64,000 nucleotides of DNA from NCBI RefSeq assembly GCF_949628265.1, contig NC_088788.1, forward strand, positions 31,296,335-31,360,334. The letters are read 5' to 3'. The position numbers and the translations under genes were made by a program. The notes beneath the pieces were generated by a model. It saw only the letters and a program-made list of their open reading frames with translations. It did no database searches and was not told the origin of the DNA. This DNA comes from Cloeon dipterum. Its lineage: Eukaryota; Arthropoda; Insecta; Ephemeroptera; Baetidae. Below are positions 23,004-35,716 of this stretch, piece after piece; positions within the stretch are counted from its first letter, which is position 1, and each line of letters opens with the position of its first letter.

Positions 23004-24125
23004 ATGAAATTACAAGTAGTGGTGATTGCGTGCCTGGTGGCAGCGGCCGTCGCCGCTGAGGACTCGTCGAAAAATTTTTGCTTTGCAGATGTGGACAAAA
23101 AATGCAATAGCCGTAAATATTTTTTTCTTTCCATTAATTCCAGATTTATCTCTTTTTTTTGGTAAATTTAGTTAAGAGCTTAAAATTTCCCGATTTAACT
23201 ATTTTCTTAATAATTGTCTTTTAGGCCAAAGACTCGTGCGGCGTGATATTACTTAGTTAGAGATGGATCGTTTTAGCATTTTTTCGCCAGTAATTTTCGC
23301 ACTTTCTTGCTTTGTATAATCTTTTAATTTAATGTATGTTTTTACTAGAGCAACATTAAACAAGAATAATATAAAATTGGTTGAATTCTTTTGATCAAGT
23401 TAAACCTTATCCTCCCCAGAGCCAGCAAAAACTGAAACTGAACACTGCAATGCGAAGTACGGTGCCTTCTTGAAGTTAAAAAATGTGACAGAATCTGATC
23501 CCGTATCCGACTTTGTGCACGCAAATTTGGTCAACAATTTCCAATACTTGATGCTCGCCACACACTTCAGCAACTATGAGAAAAATCGTCCTGGTTTCGA
23601 GAAACTGTACCGCGACCTGTCCGACGAGGCGTGGAATGGCGCCATCGAGATGATCAAATATACAACCAAGAGGGGTGGAAGAGTATTCTTCGAGGGTAGA
23701 TTTGATAGCAGCGCTATCAAGGTAAATACATTTTTTTGCTCCGTTTCATAACTGGAGGCTAATTTTCTATTTGCCATGTTCGGCAGATGGTGGTCGAGCA
23801 ACACGAGCTTGGCAGTCTGGCCAAGGCGGTTGACTTGCAGAAGACCCTGGCCCAAGAGGCGCACGACCTTCACAGAATATTTTCCTCTGACGAACTATAC
23901 GATCCTGATGTGAGTTTCAATGAATCTATTCATTAAAAGTGTAATCTTCATAAAAATTAACAGGCGTCATCCTTCTTGGAGAACCACTTCTTGGGCAAGC
24001 ATTCTGAGGCCATCCGCGTCCTTTCAGGGCACACCCACGACCTTAAGAGAATGATCCTACCTGGCAAGGATGAAGTAAACAGTTTATCTGCTTTCATGTT
24101 TGATGAATATCTGCAAAATTTATAA
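23004..24125 (+). CDS. Fer2LCH: Secreted ferritin light-chain subunit
   Basis: Four coding exons join in frame: 23004-23112, 23420-23721, 23787-23909 and 23964-24125, giving about 231 residues. The first 18 or so residues form a signal peptide (hydrophobic, ending Ala-Val-Ala-Ala). The rest is a ferritin four-helix domain (YGAFLKL, NNFQYLMLATHFSNYEKNRPGFEKL). Where the heavy chain has the E-x-x-H ferroxidase motif this protein has LSDEAWNGAIEMI, so it lacks the catalytic site and should act as the nucleating, structural light subunit. A Met 19 codons upstream (22947) is in frame but would put a polar stretch before the signal peptide, so the later start is preferred. Head-to-head with the heavy chain, an arrangement known from other insects. 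Confidence 0.95.
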
Positions 24126-24183
24126 TTTAATGTTATTTCGGAGGTTATTGATGTCATTTAAATAGTTAAATTGTGTTTTGTTT

Positions 24184-24189
24184 AATAAA
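24184..24189 (+). terminator. Poly(A) signal of ferritin light chain
   Basis: AATAAA 58 bases past the light-chain stop codon. It lies 38 bases from the opposing signal of the minus-strand dynein gene. Confidence 0.75.
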
Positions 24190-24227
24190 AGTCACAAAAA
24201 GGTAGTACGTTATTTTAAAACCAAATC

Positions 24228-24233
24228 TTTATT
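24228..24233 (-). terminator. Poly(A) signal of the DNAI4-like gene
   Basis: AATAAA on the minus strand, about 32 bases beyond the predicted stop codon of the dynein intermediate chain. Confidence 0.7.
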
Positions 24234-24265
24234 TTGATTGTTGTAATTTGCCGAAGGAACTGAAC

Positions 24266-27200
24266 TCAAAGTAACACCATCCCGGGAATAGCTTTCAGTA
24301 ACGCTTCAACCTGAAATAAAGAATGAGCATTAAATTACCTCATGTTTGCTTCATTTAGATTTAAAATGAAAAAGGAGACTTGAAAAATCGTTACACGTAA
24401 TACTAGAAATAAAATATTGATTCAAACTTTTCAAAGAAAACAGGAATGACTCGAGAAAATAATGCTATAAACTGAACTACCGGCATCAATGGCTTGTAAG
24501 GCATATCTTGGAGACTGTGCACGTGAATTTTGCCTGTCCTATCGCCAACAAGAACATTCTGCTGAAGAGAAAGCATGTCATTAAAGACGCACACTAAAAT
24601 CGGACTAAAACTCGCCATTCCGTCTGGACTAAATACAAGACTGGTCAGCGCTGCTCCAATATTGACTTTGGTTACAGGCTCGTGCGTTTTCCTCGCCAAA
24701 TCCCAAATGGACAGAAAGGTTCCGCTGGCGCACGCCACAATCGTAGAAAATGAGGGAGACCACTCAGCACAAACGACTGCGCTCTGCACGTTAATAACCG
24801 CTGTTTTAATTCCATGCGTTGACTGAATAACATAAATGTGAGCTGCCCGAGAAATAAGAATTTCAGAAATTTATTGCACTCGTTAAAAATGACCTCATGT
24901 TTAATCTTAAAAAATCGGTAGCAAAGAGAAAAGGGTGAAAGCTAAAAAAGTTTTAATAGAATCCCCTTTCCCGCTCTTCTCTTCGTTCTCGGGTGCTACC
25001 ACGGAAATTTCCTTTCGGGGGAAACAAATGCGAGTGCGGCGAAGATGAATGGCGGGCGTTTTATTAAAGTGGCGTGCAAATGCACCCGTAAATACGTACG
25101 GCAGAGACCGCCAGCGATAGAATTGGAGCGTCTTTTTTGGAGCGCGCCCACAGGAGCACTTTTCCGTCAGCGCCGGCTGTCAGCGCGAGTTGCCAGCAGA
25201 ACGGCGAGACCTGCACCTTATAGATGGGGCCCAGATGAGCCCTTACGACGCGCTGAATCTGCAACTCCATCTCCACCTATTTCCATGCGCAAATTACAAA
25301 ACGCTGGCTGGCTGGCTGGCTGCTCTGAGGGCCGTCATGCTAGCGGTGGTGTCAGGCGGACACACACGCAGTTATTCCTGTCTGACACCCTAGCTATCCG
25401 GCGCCGCTAACAATATGGTCCAAACACAATAACAAAGGGAAATTCCTATTTTACGCCGGGGATTGCGCGCACAAATTATAACTTCAGGACTGGACGAGAT
25501 CGTTACGGCTTTCATTAGTTATATTAGGCCGCGGGGAGTTTCATACATGCTCTGCTAATTATGTCGCTTTTTTTATTAAATTTTGAGAAGTTTCATGTGC
25601 AGCCAGAGGGAAAAATGGAGGTTTCTGAACGAAGCACCGAAACAGAAAACACAATTTCCGCAAAAGACTGTGATACTTTACCTCTAGAAGGTATCCCTCT
25701 TTGGTTGCAACTAAAATCAGGGGATCCGCCCCATTTGATACGGAGAAATCCAAAATGGAAAAAACTTCCTGGATTGGCACCTCATCCATCATATCCGCAG
25801 CGCCAACTTTCTCTTTTTTCAGCAGGCTGATCGGGATCCGAGCAAAGAACCGTTCTAGGGAGATTACACACATACTCTCATCAAAATTTCCAAAATCGTT
25901 CACTGTGTACAAAAAAGCCGAACCGATTCTGGACAAATTTAGGCTCCAGATCAAAAGTTGGCCGTCTTCGCCTGCGGACACGATGGCTTCTCCGTGCGTC
26001 CACTGGACACTCTTGAGCACCCAAACTGGGCCCACGTGTCCCCCATTCTTCAGGCTGCGAGGCGATTTGTCACTTAGCTATCGTCAAAAGCTCTTTATTT
26101 TCGCATCACCTCGCTTGGACGATCGGTTTTTTCTCGGCGTGCGACACGTCGAGCACAATAATTTTGCCATCTTGCAAGCCGACCACTAAAAGTTGAGAGT
26201 TAAGCGAAAAGGCGAGGGCGGAGACGGAATGTTCGAAAGGGTAGCTTCGCTCCGGCTGCGTGAGATTCTTGGTCGACCAGCAGCAAACCAAACCGCCTTG
26301 CTTGTCTTCTGATAGAAGAAATTGTCCGTAAGCGACAGCCAAGATGTTCTGAAATTGGTGACATTTTACCAAGCAATTATTTAGTGGCGGGATACGTTTT
26401 CTCGCATGTAAGAGAGTGAGCTTTTTTTGTTTTTGAGTAAGACCAAGACTGAGTCTTATTAACCTTTACCCTCTTGCAGTGCCGAAAAAATAAAAAATTA
26501 AATACAAAGAAGAAAATTGTTTTCGAATTGATTTATTTCTCTAATTGTAATGAGATAAATTATGCTAAACTCACATCTATAAACATTTCGTATTAATGGA
26601 ATAAAATATTTTGTATTGAATTAGGTTTTTTCCGAGCTGAACAAGTGTTTTAGCTATCGAAACCTCGTTACCGACAAGTTAACTTGCAAACCAAACTCCA
26701 GAAAGGGCTCTTGGAACATACCAGCCGGAATTATTATTTTTTCATCGCATACTGTGCAGCTAATATTTCTCCTCGAGAAAGCTTGAATTGAATAAGTTAG
26801 CGAATTTCTCATATAGAGCAGAGGTGAGTGGGTGAAAATTATAGCTTCACGCCAAGATTTTTTTAGGGTTTATTGAATAAGAAATTGTTTAATTTTGCAT
26901 TATATAACAGTGAATCAATATTGAAGCACTCTTTAAAAATAGCTTTTCCTTAAGCGAGACGTGAGAGGTGCTGCTTCAAATAAATAAGCGACAAGCACGA
27001 GTCAAGAGGGTCATTTGTCAGAAATTTTCCACCTGACAAAACCAATGTACTTGTGCTGTTTGTAGTGTGTGAAACGCATTTTCACGCTAGACTAGTTTGT
27101 ACCGAGTTGGTTGTGTTCCAGGCCAAGTTCAGGACGGACTTGTTCTTGGTTGCAGCGCTGTAGTATGTCCACAAAGGGCAAAGTACGTACTGGAAACGGG

Positions 27201-28885
27201 TGGTGCGCTTTTTATCATCTGCAAGAGCATCCGTCAATATCTATCTGTTTTTGCAGCCGATGCGTATGGATGGATGGATAATCTAATGAAATGTCACGGA
27301 CCTATTTTTGCCGACTGGCCGAAGTACATGGCTTGCTGGCTTTTGTAGAGGTTGCTCGCCAAGAAGCGTTCGATCACCATGGCTGATTTTCCGAGCTGCG
27401 GCGCTTTTTGCTCCTCGCCTTGGCTTTCTCTCCTGCCCGTCTCGCACCACGGCAGAGAGATGAATTTCGGATTCAGCTCCTCTTTACGGCTTGTCTCACC
27501 TTTTTCACGTTAAAACAGATCAGCGTGATATAATGCAGTCACTAGAAGGAACGTGGTGCGTGGCAAACCTTGATCCATGGTCGCGTCGAAGAGGTCCCAA
27601 ACAGTCGCTTCGCATTCAACATCCTGCTCTCGTTCAACACGGAAGAATTTTTGTTATTTTATCCCCGAATGATTAATTCATGATTGAAACCCCGAAAAAT
27701 TAAAAACTTAGTTAATGACATGTTTCCAAAATATTTTAATATTTTTAGTTCAATAAACTTTCGTTCCAATAAATCCAATTCAATTTATAAAGAATTATAA
27801 AATCGTGTTAAAACTGATTGTGAAAAACGACATCACAAAAATCAAGGCTAAAGAGCATATTATATATCTCTTAAATATTTCCCCATACAAATATGCGACC
27901 CATTAAGTTAATTTTAGCGATACATATCTATCTCACGAGTACTTTTTAATCTGCGTCCAGAAAGTGCTTTACCCGTGATAACAGCGGAGTCGTCATGGTT
28001 GATTTTTGCTTCACTTGCAAATTCATCGTCTGCGTTTTGGCCTCCACCATCTTTTTGCTCTTCCTGTCAACAACGTGCTCGGCCTAAAGTTTTTTGAAAC
28101 GAGACCGACGCAAATTTCATTTTATTTTCCGACTGTGCTCGTAAACCTGAACTTTGCAATTTTCCTCACCGCGACGGCAGTGGCTGCTGATTCAATATTT
28201 GCATCCGGCAGCAGCAGGTCCTTCGGTGTGGCCGTGCTTTGAATTTCCAGCAGCTTGATCGTCTCAGTTTCATGCAAACCAATTTTCTCTTGCTCTAATT
28301 TTTGCTCCGTTATTATTTCTCCCGCGGGAATTTCCAGAGCGCTGCTTTCTTTGTCTCCAAACGCATTTCCATTTAGAGCGTGATTTTTCTGAAATGATTA
28401 TTACTTCTGCTGCCTTGTACTTCTTTGCGGAATATTTTTCCTCGGGAACTTTGCTCAACGCCGAGATTAATTTGCGTAAATTTGATATTCACCCTTAAAA
28501 TTTCTTGCAGCCTGATTGAGTCGACCTCTGAGGGACGTTGACTTTCCGATTTTTCAAAGGAGCCTGCTTTTGTCGAGAAGCAGCAGCTCTTTTTAGCTGA
28601 AGTTTCTGTTTCACTGGCCTTTTTGAATATTAATTTGAAAGGCAAATTATTTTGAAAACTTTAGTTCTAATTGAGATGTACATATATACTTGCAAAAAAA
28701 TCCGGTCCAAAAACGGATCAACCAACGGTTTCGGCGCAGATTGCTGGTCACCTGCCTGCTGCTTCTTTAATTGAAATAAGAAATTGTTTAATCTGCAAGT
28801 TTGCGAAATCAGTTCAAACCTTTTTGGTATTTTGTTTACTCGTGAATTTTGAAGTATTAAGCTTTCTTAGTGTTTGCTGGAACAT
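24266..28885 (-). CDS. Axonemal dynein intermediate chain, DNAI4/WDR78-like
   Basis: Thirteen exons were assembled: 28820-28885, 28690-28764, 28493-28618, 28170-28388, 27973-28083, 27302-27494, 27103-27218, 26110-26348, 25682-26072, 25100-25276, 24595-24822, 24481-24561, 24266-24310, about 688 residues with phase kept throughout. The N-terminal part carries the WDR78-type ETETIKLLEI and KTQTMN segments and an AMVIERFLASNLYKSQQAMY helix. The C-terminal half is a WD40 propeller: GGLVCCWSTKN, GPVWVLKSVQW, GEDGQLLIW, ATKEGYLLE, GPIYKVQVSPF, GADGKVLLW, CAEWSPSFSTIVA, SIWDLARKT, VLVGDRTGKIHVHSL. Proteins of this family are intermediate chains of ciliary dynein arms (WDR78 corresponds to Chlamydomonas IC138 of inner arm I1). 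In insects the expected sites are sperm tails and sensory cilia. Family membership is confident; DNAI4 rather than another axonemal intermediate chain is likely. The first two exons, the exon 11 donor and the exon 12 donor are the weakest parts. Confidence 0.82.
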
Positions 28886-31106
28886 GTTTGCACTGCGTTG
28901 TCTGTAATATTCTGTATTTGTGTCTGGGAAAATACTTTGTATGTTGTGCGGGTGCCTCAAGGCGTCAGGTCTCCAGACACATTTTGCGTAGTGTGTATAT
29001 GCTGCTAAACAAAAATAATATAGTAACTATGGCAACACGCCTTTTGAACTTAGCGCAGCGTTTTAGCATCTCTGAAAGTTGAAATGTTTGCTGCAAGTAT
29101 AGTCCTAAAAAAGTGTTTTCATTTCTTGCATAAGTCTAATTCAATTATTTGCCCTTTTGATGCTATGAAAGTGTGTGGGTAGCATGCGCTCCTTTGCCTT
29201 ATTTATTTTTATCTTGTGAATTTTATGCTTCGTTAGAGTAAACCATAAAATAAACCTCACGTTTCTTGTCTTTATAGTATATAATCTGTTTTTATTAATC
29301 ACTTTCTGGGATCCAAGAAAATAATACACTATATTTGAGTATTTACAATTTCTTTGATTTTGACCTTTCCTTCATCCCTTGTTTCTTGTCGAGTCACATA
29401 GCTGCAAGTCTATATGAAATTCTCTCATACACAATTTTGTTCTTAACAGGAATACTTAAATTATTTTGCAGATTTCCTGCGTAAATTTTTCGCAAGCGGC
29501 GTACTTTAGAGTCTCCAAGACGAGATTACCTAATCCAATTTCGTAACGCCAAGATTTGACTAGTAATTGAGAGTTAATTTACTGTCTTCAATTTTACGGA
29601 ATATATTGTACTGTAGAAATCGTCAAACTGAACTGCATGTATATTGTAGCAAACCTTGTAGCAGTAATAAAATTGTAATTGCTTTAATTCATCACTGTTT
29701 CGATTTCGACACCCAAAAGATTACATATAATCAAATATTTATGCTAAGTGATGCTAAGCTGGGGATGTTTAACCTATAAGAAGTAACAAAAATCTATAAA
29801 ATAATATTATATTATTAATATAATTACTCTGAGAATATAATCGCACAATTTTATTGGCCAATTTTTTGAACGCTTAAATTAGGACGCTTTTTCTACGTTA
29901 ATTTTTTTTATCAATTATTGCTAAAAAATTGAGTGCTTCGTCTTTCCATCTTAATTAGTAAAATAGTAAAATATTGCAGTTTTAGCCTGGTTTCGGCATT
30001 TCAGTAATTGAGCGAGGAGCGAGGTTAGCAGGCACCAGGCGTGACTGCATAAACCATAAAGCAGTGGTAGTCAACTTGATATTACCAGAATGAAAGTTGG
30101 GCGCCACCTTGTAGGACAACCAACAACTTTTTTTAGAATCGAGAAGCGCAAAATTCAAATCACGCCAATTGCAACCTAGTGTGAATCTCCCCCTCCGCTG
30201 CTCGCACGGTTTAGTTTTTATTTTTTGTTGTTATTGTTTAGAGCGTGCGAATCGCGAAAGTGCGAAAATGAGAATTTTCTCATGAAACACATTTGCCTGT
30301 CAGAGCCGCTGTTGCAGCTTGGGCTCTTGGGGAGCCGCTTTGCAGCAGCTATCCAGGTGATACTTTCGGTGAGTTGCTTAACTCAGAGCACCAAATGTAT
30401 TGTTGCGAATAAACAACCTTGGTGCAAGGACGGCTATAAGGGTGCACATATGGGCCACTAATCCACTTTCTCTGGCCCGCAGGCGGCAAGGACCTCGCAA
30501 GGCCACACCAATTTTAAATGGAAGCGGTGACCAGAAATGTTTCTGCGAGTCAGCAGAGCTGTAAGTTCATTTAAATTTAGCTAATTAACACAAAACAATT
30601 ATTATCAATATTTTTAAAATAATAAAATACCTGATATTACAGTCAACCAGCCAGCTGACCAAACTGCACAGGTGCTCTTCCGGGAAATTTATAAAAATGC
30701 TTGGCTCAGGCGATTACCAACTCTCGAAAGAAGAAACTCGGGTTGGATAGCAAGAATTTTAAATCCAAAATAGCATGCAATTGAGTCTCATTTTTAGGTG
30801 CAGGAGCTTATTCAAAACGAGGCGAAAATGTTTGGGTTGTATTTTGTGTTCACGACGACAGAGACCCTTTCCTAGAAGTGTATTTGGACCAAAAGGTGGC
30901 TATTTCTCACCGACCAGAGTTGTGTGCACCCCTTTCAACATGTCTGCACATATCTCCGACGATATGTGCCTCGCCTGGTGATCAGTATGAATTTGTTATC
31001 ACCCTCAGAAGTGGTGTGATTAAACTCGCTGCTAGTTCCTGGTAACTAAATTGGACTTTCAAGGAAAATTATCTGATCCAACATCTTCTCTACTTGCAGG
31101 GACATT
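28886..31106. other. Intergenic region, possible leader exons of PDZ gene
   Basis: The part to about 30,000 is AT-rich with nothing recognisable. Near 30,518 there is an ATG-led segment ending in a good donor (GTAAGT, about 30560), and a short acceptor/donor-bounded segment at 30653-30671. These may be untranslated leader exons of the PDZ gene. Joining them directly to the 31,100 exon does not give an open frame, so they are not included in its coding model. Confidence 0.4.
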
Positions 31107-33324
31107 ATGATGGATTGGGTAAACTCACTACGTACTAAGTTGGTGGAGTTGAAAATTCTGTCGCCGCAAGAGAATGTTTACAGCCAAGCACCCCAAGCTC
31201 CCCGTTTTCCTCTCCTCCCCACTCGGGATCCAAACTCGCCCCTGCCACCAACACCATCAGGGCCCATAGCTATTGTTCCAGGAACAGAACTCCCACAGCC
31301 GCAGCCTGCTGGTACTGTTCTCAAATAGCATTCAATTTATATGATTTAAATTTTGTTCTCAATTTTATCTAGATCGCACCCAAAATGAGGCAGCCAACCA
31401 TGCCACTACGACAATCAACATTAATGTTTCAAGATCTGATCCCAGCGTTGCTAATCTTAGTCAAAGACCCCTTCCCTTGATACCAGACTTAAATGTTGCT
31501 GTGGAAGTATTCACTCAGTAAGATGATGCCATTTTTCAAGCAAAACAGTCGTTGCTTACATTTAAATGAATTTTCCAGGTCAATATCAGTGAACTCGGCT
31601 CCAGGCCAGAACGTAACTGTGATTGAACTTGAAGGACCAAGCTCTTCTGCAGCTTCAGCCAGCACTGACGTGTTCAACTTTGACGTAATCAGCAGCACGA
31701 TCAGCGATACCGAGTTGAGTCAGTATGAGCGCTTGTACTTGGGCCACACTGGCCAGACAGACCCCAATGAACCCATGTCACCCCTTGTGATGAATGCCAA
31801 CCCTCCTGAGTCAACCGGCAATACAAGCTCTTCAGCGATCATTCCGTCAGAAATTCTGGAGGAATCAGAATCGCATCCGCAGCGGCCCCAGGTGCCCAGG
31901 AACCAAGTCGAGGAAGTGCAGCGACGGCCAGCACTGCCAACACGCAACCCTCAAGAGACTCCCAGGAGGAAACGCGGACCTCGCATTGAACTAAATGCGA
32001 GACGCCCACTTTTGAGGCCGCCCTTGATGCCCCCGCTCACCCTACGGGAGCAGCAAGTGCTGGCCATCACCAGGGAGATCAGACACCCTGGGGGAGTGAG
32101 ACTTCAGTTGCGGAAAAAGGACTGCGTCAGTTCAATTGCGTTTGTTGACGCTTTTGGAGCTGTTTGGTAAGTTTTTGATGAAGGTCAGGAATGCACTTTG
32201 TCAACAACAAATTGCTTTGGTTTAGGATTGCTGGTTGGAGACAAAAGGTCCATCCGCATTTGTATAATGCCTTGCATATTGCTGACAGAGTGCTTAGTGT
32301 CACTGGCGTAATTGTTCAAAATGCTGCTGACGCCAATAATGTAATTAGAAACTGCGCTACACCATTTGTAAGTATCCTTATATCCTTAAATTGTTTTCAC
32401 AATATGACCTTCACCCCAAGCAGAAAAATTTCAATGACTCAGTCTTTGTTTCTGTTTAAAAGAGAGCCTAAGTAATATATAGAAACACAACCACCTGGTA
32501 TCATATTTTTTTGCTAAAAAATCTCTAACTCCTATCCCTGCAAGGAAACTCATTCCTTTGGAAATGTGTTGATAATTTAAAGATGTTAAATAGTTAAAAA
32601 AGTTAATTAGATTACGTCCAGGAATTAATAGAAAATTAAAAAAATACTGATGGTTTGAGACATAAAAAATTATCAAACACTATTTGTATTGCAATTGCAG
32701 CCAATCCAGTGTTGGATCAACTTTGTTCTAAGTTATAAATACATTAAATTTAAGGATTATATTAAAATTTCAGGCCGTACAATCTCAGTCCAAGTTGAGA
32801 TTTTATTTTCCTTTTTAACATCTTAAAAATATGTCTAGACTTGTTTACTAAAGCACTTGTGGGTAAAATAGGAATTTAATATCACTTTAACATGATAATT
32901 TCACTTCTTAGAGGTCCCGCTTTTAATTACAAAACATAACGTTTTACAGATTGAAATAATAGTGCGGCGAGTACCATTTGGCCGCGTTTTTGCGATTCGG
33001 AAAGATGTAGAAGGCCAAGATGTTGGACTCGAGTTGGAAGGAGGAACTGCAGAAATAAAGAACGTGCACCGTCTTAGTCCTGCAGCAAGAGCTGGAGTGC
33101 CACCCAAAGCCCCTTCTTGCGACGGCCTGACATTGTGCAACTGGGTCCTTACTGAAGTCAACAGCCGCCCGCTCAACTTGTTTTTCAAGGATGGGGAAGT
33201 GCGGGATAGACTAAATGCAGTTGGCCGTGATTTGTCCATACTGGTTCATCCATACGATTTGATCAAACAAATTAAGAAGCAGCTTAAATCAATTAAGAAT
33301 CACAAGGATTATTTGGTGCAATGA
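31107..33324 (+). CDS. Tandem PDZ-domain protein
   Basis: Five exons join in frame: 31107-31311, 31373-31517, 31579-32166, 32226-32367 and 32950-33324, about 484 residues. Residues 1 to about 270 are low-complexity, rich in Pro, Ser, Gln and acidic residues, likely disordered. Two PDZ domains follow (about 285-365 and 368-455). The first begins GGVRLQLRKKDC and continues IADRVLSVTGVIV; the second carries GLELEGGTAEIKNV, SPAARAG and NWVLTEVNSRPLN. The C-terminal tail is short and basic (KKQLKSIKNHKDYLVQ). The tandem, closely spaced layout recalls syntenin-type adaptors, which bind short C-terminal peptides of membrane proteins, but I cannot assign an orthologue name. The start follows an acceptor at 31099, so non-coding or further coding exons could precede it. 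The fourth intron (32368-32949) is the longest. Confidence 0.85.
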
Positions 33325-33441
33325 TTAACAACACGTAACTACTGATACATTCCAATTCCAAGTCTGAAAATTGTGCAATTTACTGTTGTCGATACTTAAA
33401 AACTTTTAATCATGAATGTGATATTTTAAGAAATTTTCACT

Positions 33442-33447
33442 AATAAA
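33442..33447 (+). terminator. Poly(A) signal of the PDZ gene
   Basis: AATAAA 117 bases past the stop codon, the first canonical signal downstream. Confidence 0.6.
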
Positions 33448-34242
33448 TTTCATAAGGAAATCAAACTAACTTTCTATTCATTTGTACCGCTCGAACATGC
33501 AAATTATATGGTACCAAGCTGTAGACTTTCATGCAGATAGATGATAATAACTAATTTAAATCTGGCTCATCATTTCCGAGTTTCGAGGCTCATGGGGGTT
33601 CCAGATGTTAAATATAAATGAAAAAGGGGAATTTCCATCTAATCATAACGAGATTTGTTATGCAAACTCCTCTTAATGAGATAAATCGAATGGTTGTAGT
33701 TTTTGATTTTTTTTTATAAAATCCTGGTTTAGTTAGGCAGTGTACCAGATAATAACAGCCTGGCTCCTAGACGAGTAATCAAACTATTTTGAAAGCATCT
33801 GTTGCGATATGACTACCAAATAACCGCGGAATGTCTTAAATGACCAATCAATGTCTCTTCATGAGCCTATTTTACTAACATCACGATCAATTTCAACTTT
33901 TTAACTTCAGTATAATAGTTCCTAACAAAATTATCCGATCCGTGACTAAGGAGAGTAGGATACTCTCCTTATCCTTGACTCTAAACAATGCTAGATCAAA
34001 AACTGGAGTTGGCTCATGGTGCTAAGTGAACACATGTGCACATCCGAGCGCAACAAACAAATGGTTCCATTGTTTGTAACATTCTCCACTTAGATTACAT
34101 ATGTAATTTAAAAGAATAAGGACAGCACAAAGCAATAAAAGCCCAAATTCGCTCTTGAGTGGCCTTTATTTCAAATAGAAAAACTCAAAAAGGAATTCCG
34201 TAACAGTGAACAGCCCAACGTTCAAGAGTGGTTTTCATGCAT
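33448..34242. other. Intergenic, AT-rich
   Basis: No gene recognised between the PDZ gene and RpS27. A perfect 9-base repeat-like pair GAGAGTAGGATACTCTCC occurs near 33951-33968 as a short palindrome, too short to interpret. Confidence 0.5.
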
Positions 34243-34248
34243 TTTATT
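34243..34248 (-). terminator. Poly(A) signal of RpS27
   Basis: AATAAA on the minus strand 16 bases past the RpS27 stop codon, giving a very short 3' untranslated region as is usual for ribosomal protein genes. Confidence 0.7.
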
Positions 34249-34264
34249 AGAGATGTCCATACGC

Positions 34265-35319
<1,055 letters not shown>

Positions 35320-35716
35320 GGTTGCGACGAAAGAATGGACTAAAACGGAAGTGACGTCGATCAACGGGGACAACATGGCTGAAGGCACGTACTTTTTCAC
35401 GTACTCAAAAGTTTGAAACGTTTGAAATAAGTTTTAGCTAGCAAGAATAATATAAATATTATGTAAATTTTTCATTTAGATTACGATTTATTCCCTTTCA
35501 AACAATTTTTTTCTAGTTAATAATTAATTTCGATGAAATGAAACGGTGAAATTACTGACACCTGTCGGATGTTATTGAAACTTTTCGCCGCTGTTGCCGC
35601 GAAATATCATCTGCCATCTGGCCATCTGGGCGGGCATTCATTGTTGATGCCCTCTTCTATTTGAGATTTACTTGGTCATTGCAGAATCTCTTGCCAATAA
35701 TCTTCTGATTTCAAAG
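35320..35716. promoter_or_regulatory. Bidirectional promoter of RpS27 and HAT1
   Basis: A 397-base interval between divergent start codons, containing both 5' leaders. It includes a CpG-containing patch (about 35320-35400, with ACGTCG and TGACGTC-like sequence) near RpS27 and a GC-richer patch near 35575-35640 before HAT1. No TATA box was recognised. Confidence 0.65.

Noticed and set aside
30518-30671. Two short exon-like segments upstream of the PDZ gene
   Set aside because: They have reasonable splice borders, but splicing them to the 31,107 exon does not keep an open frame, so they were not added as coding sequence.
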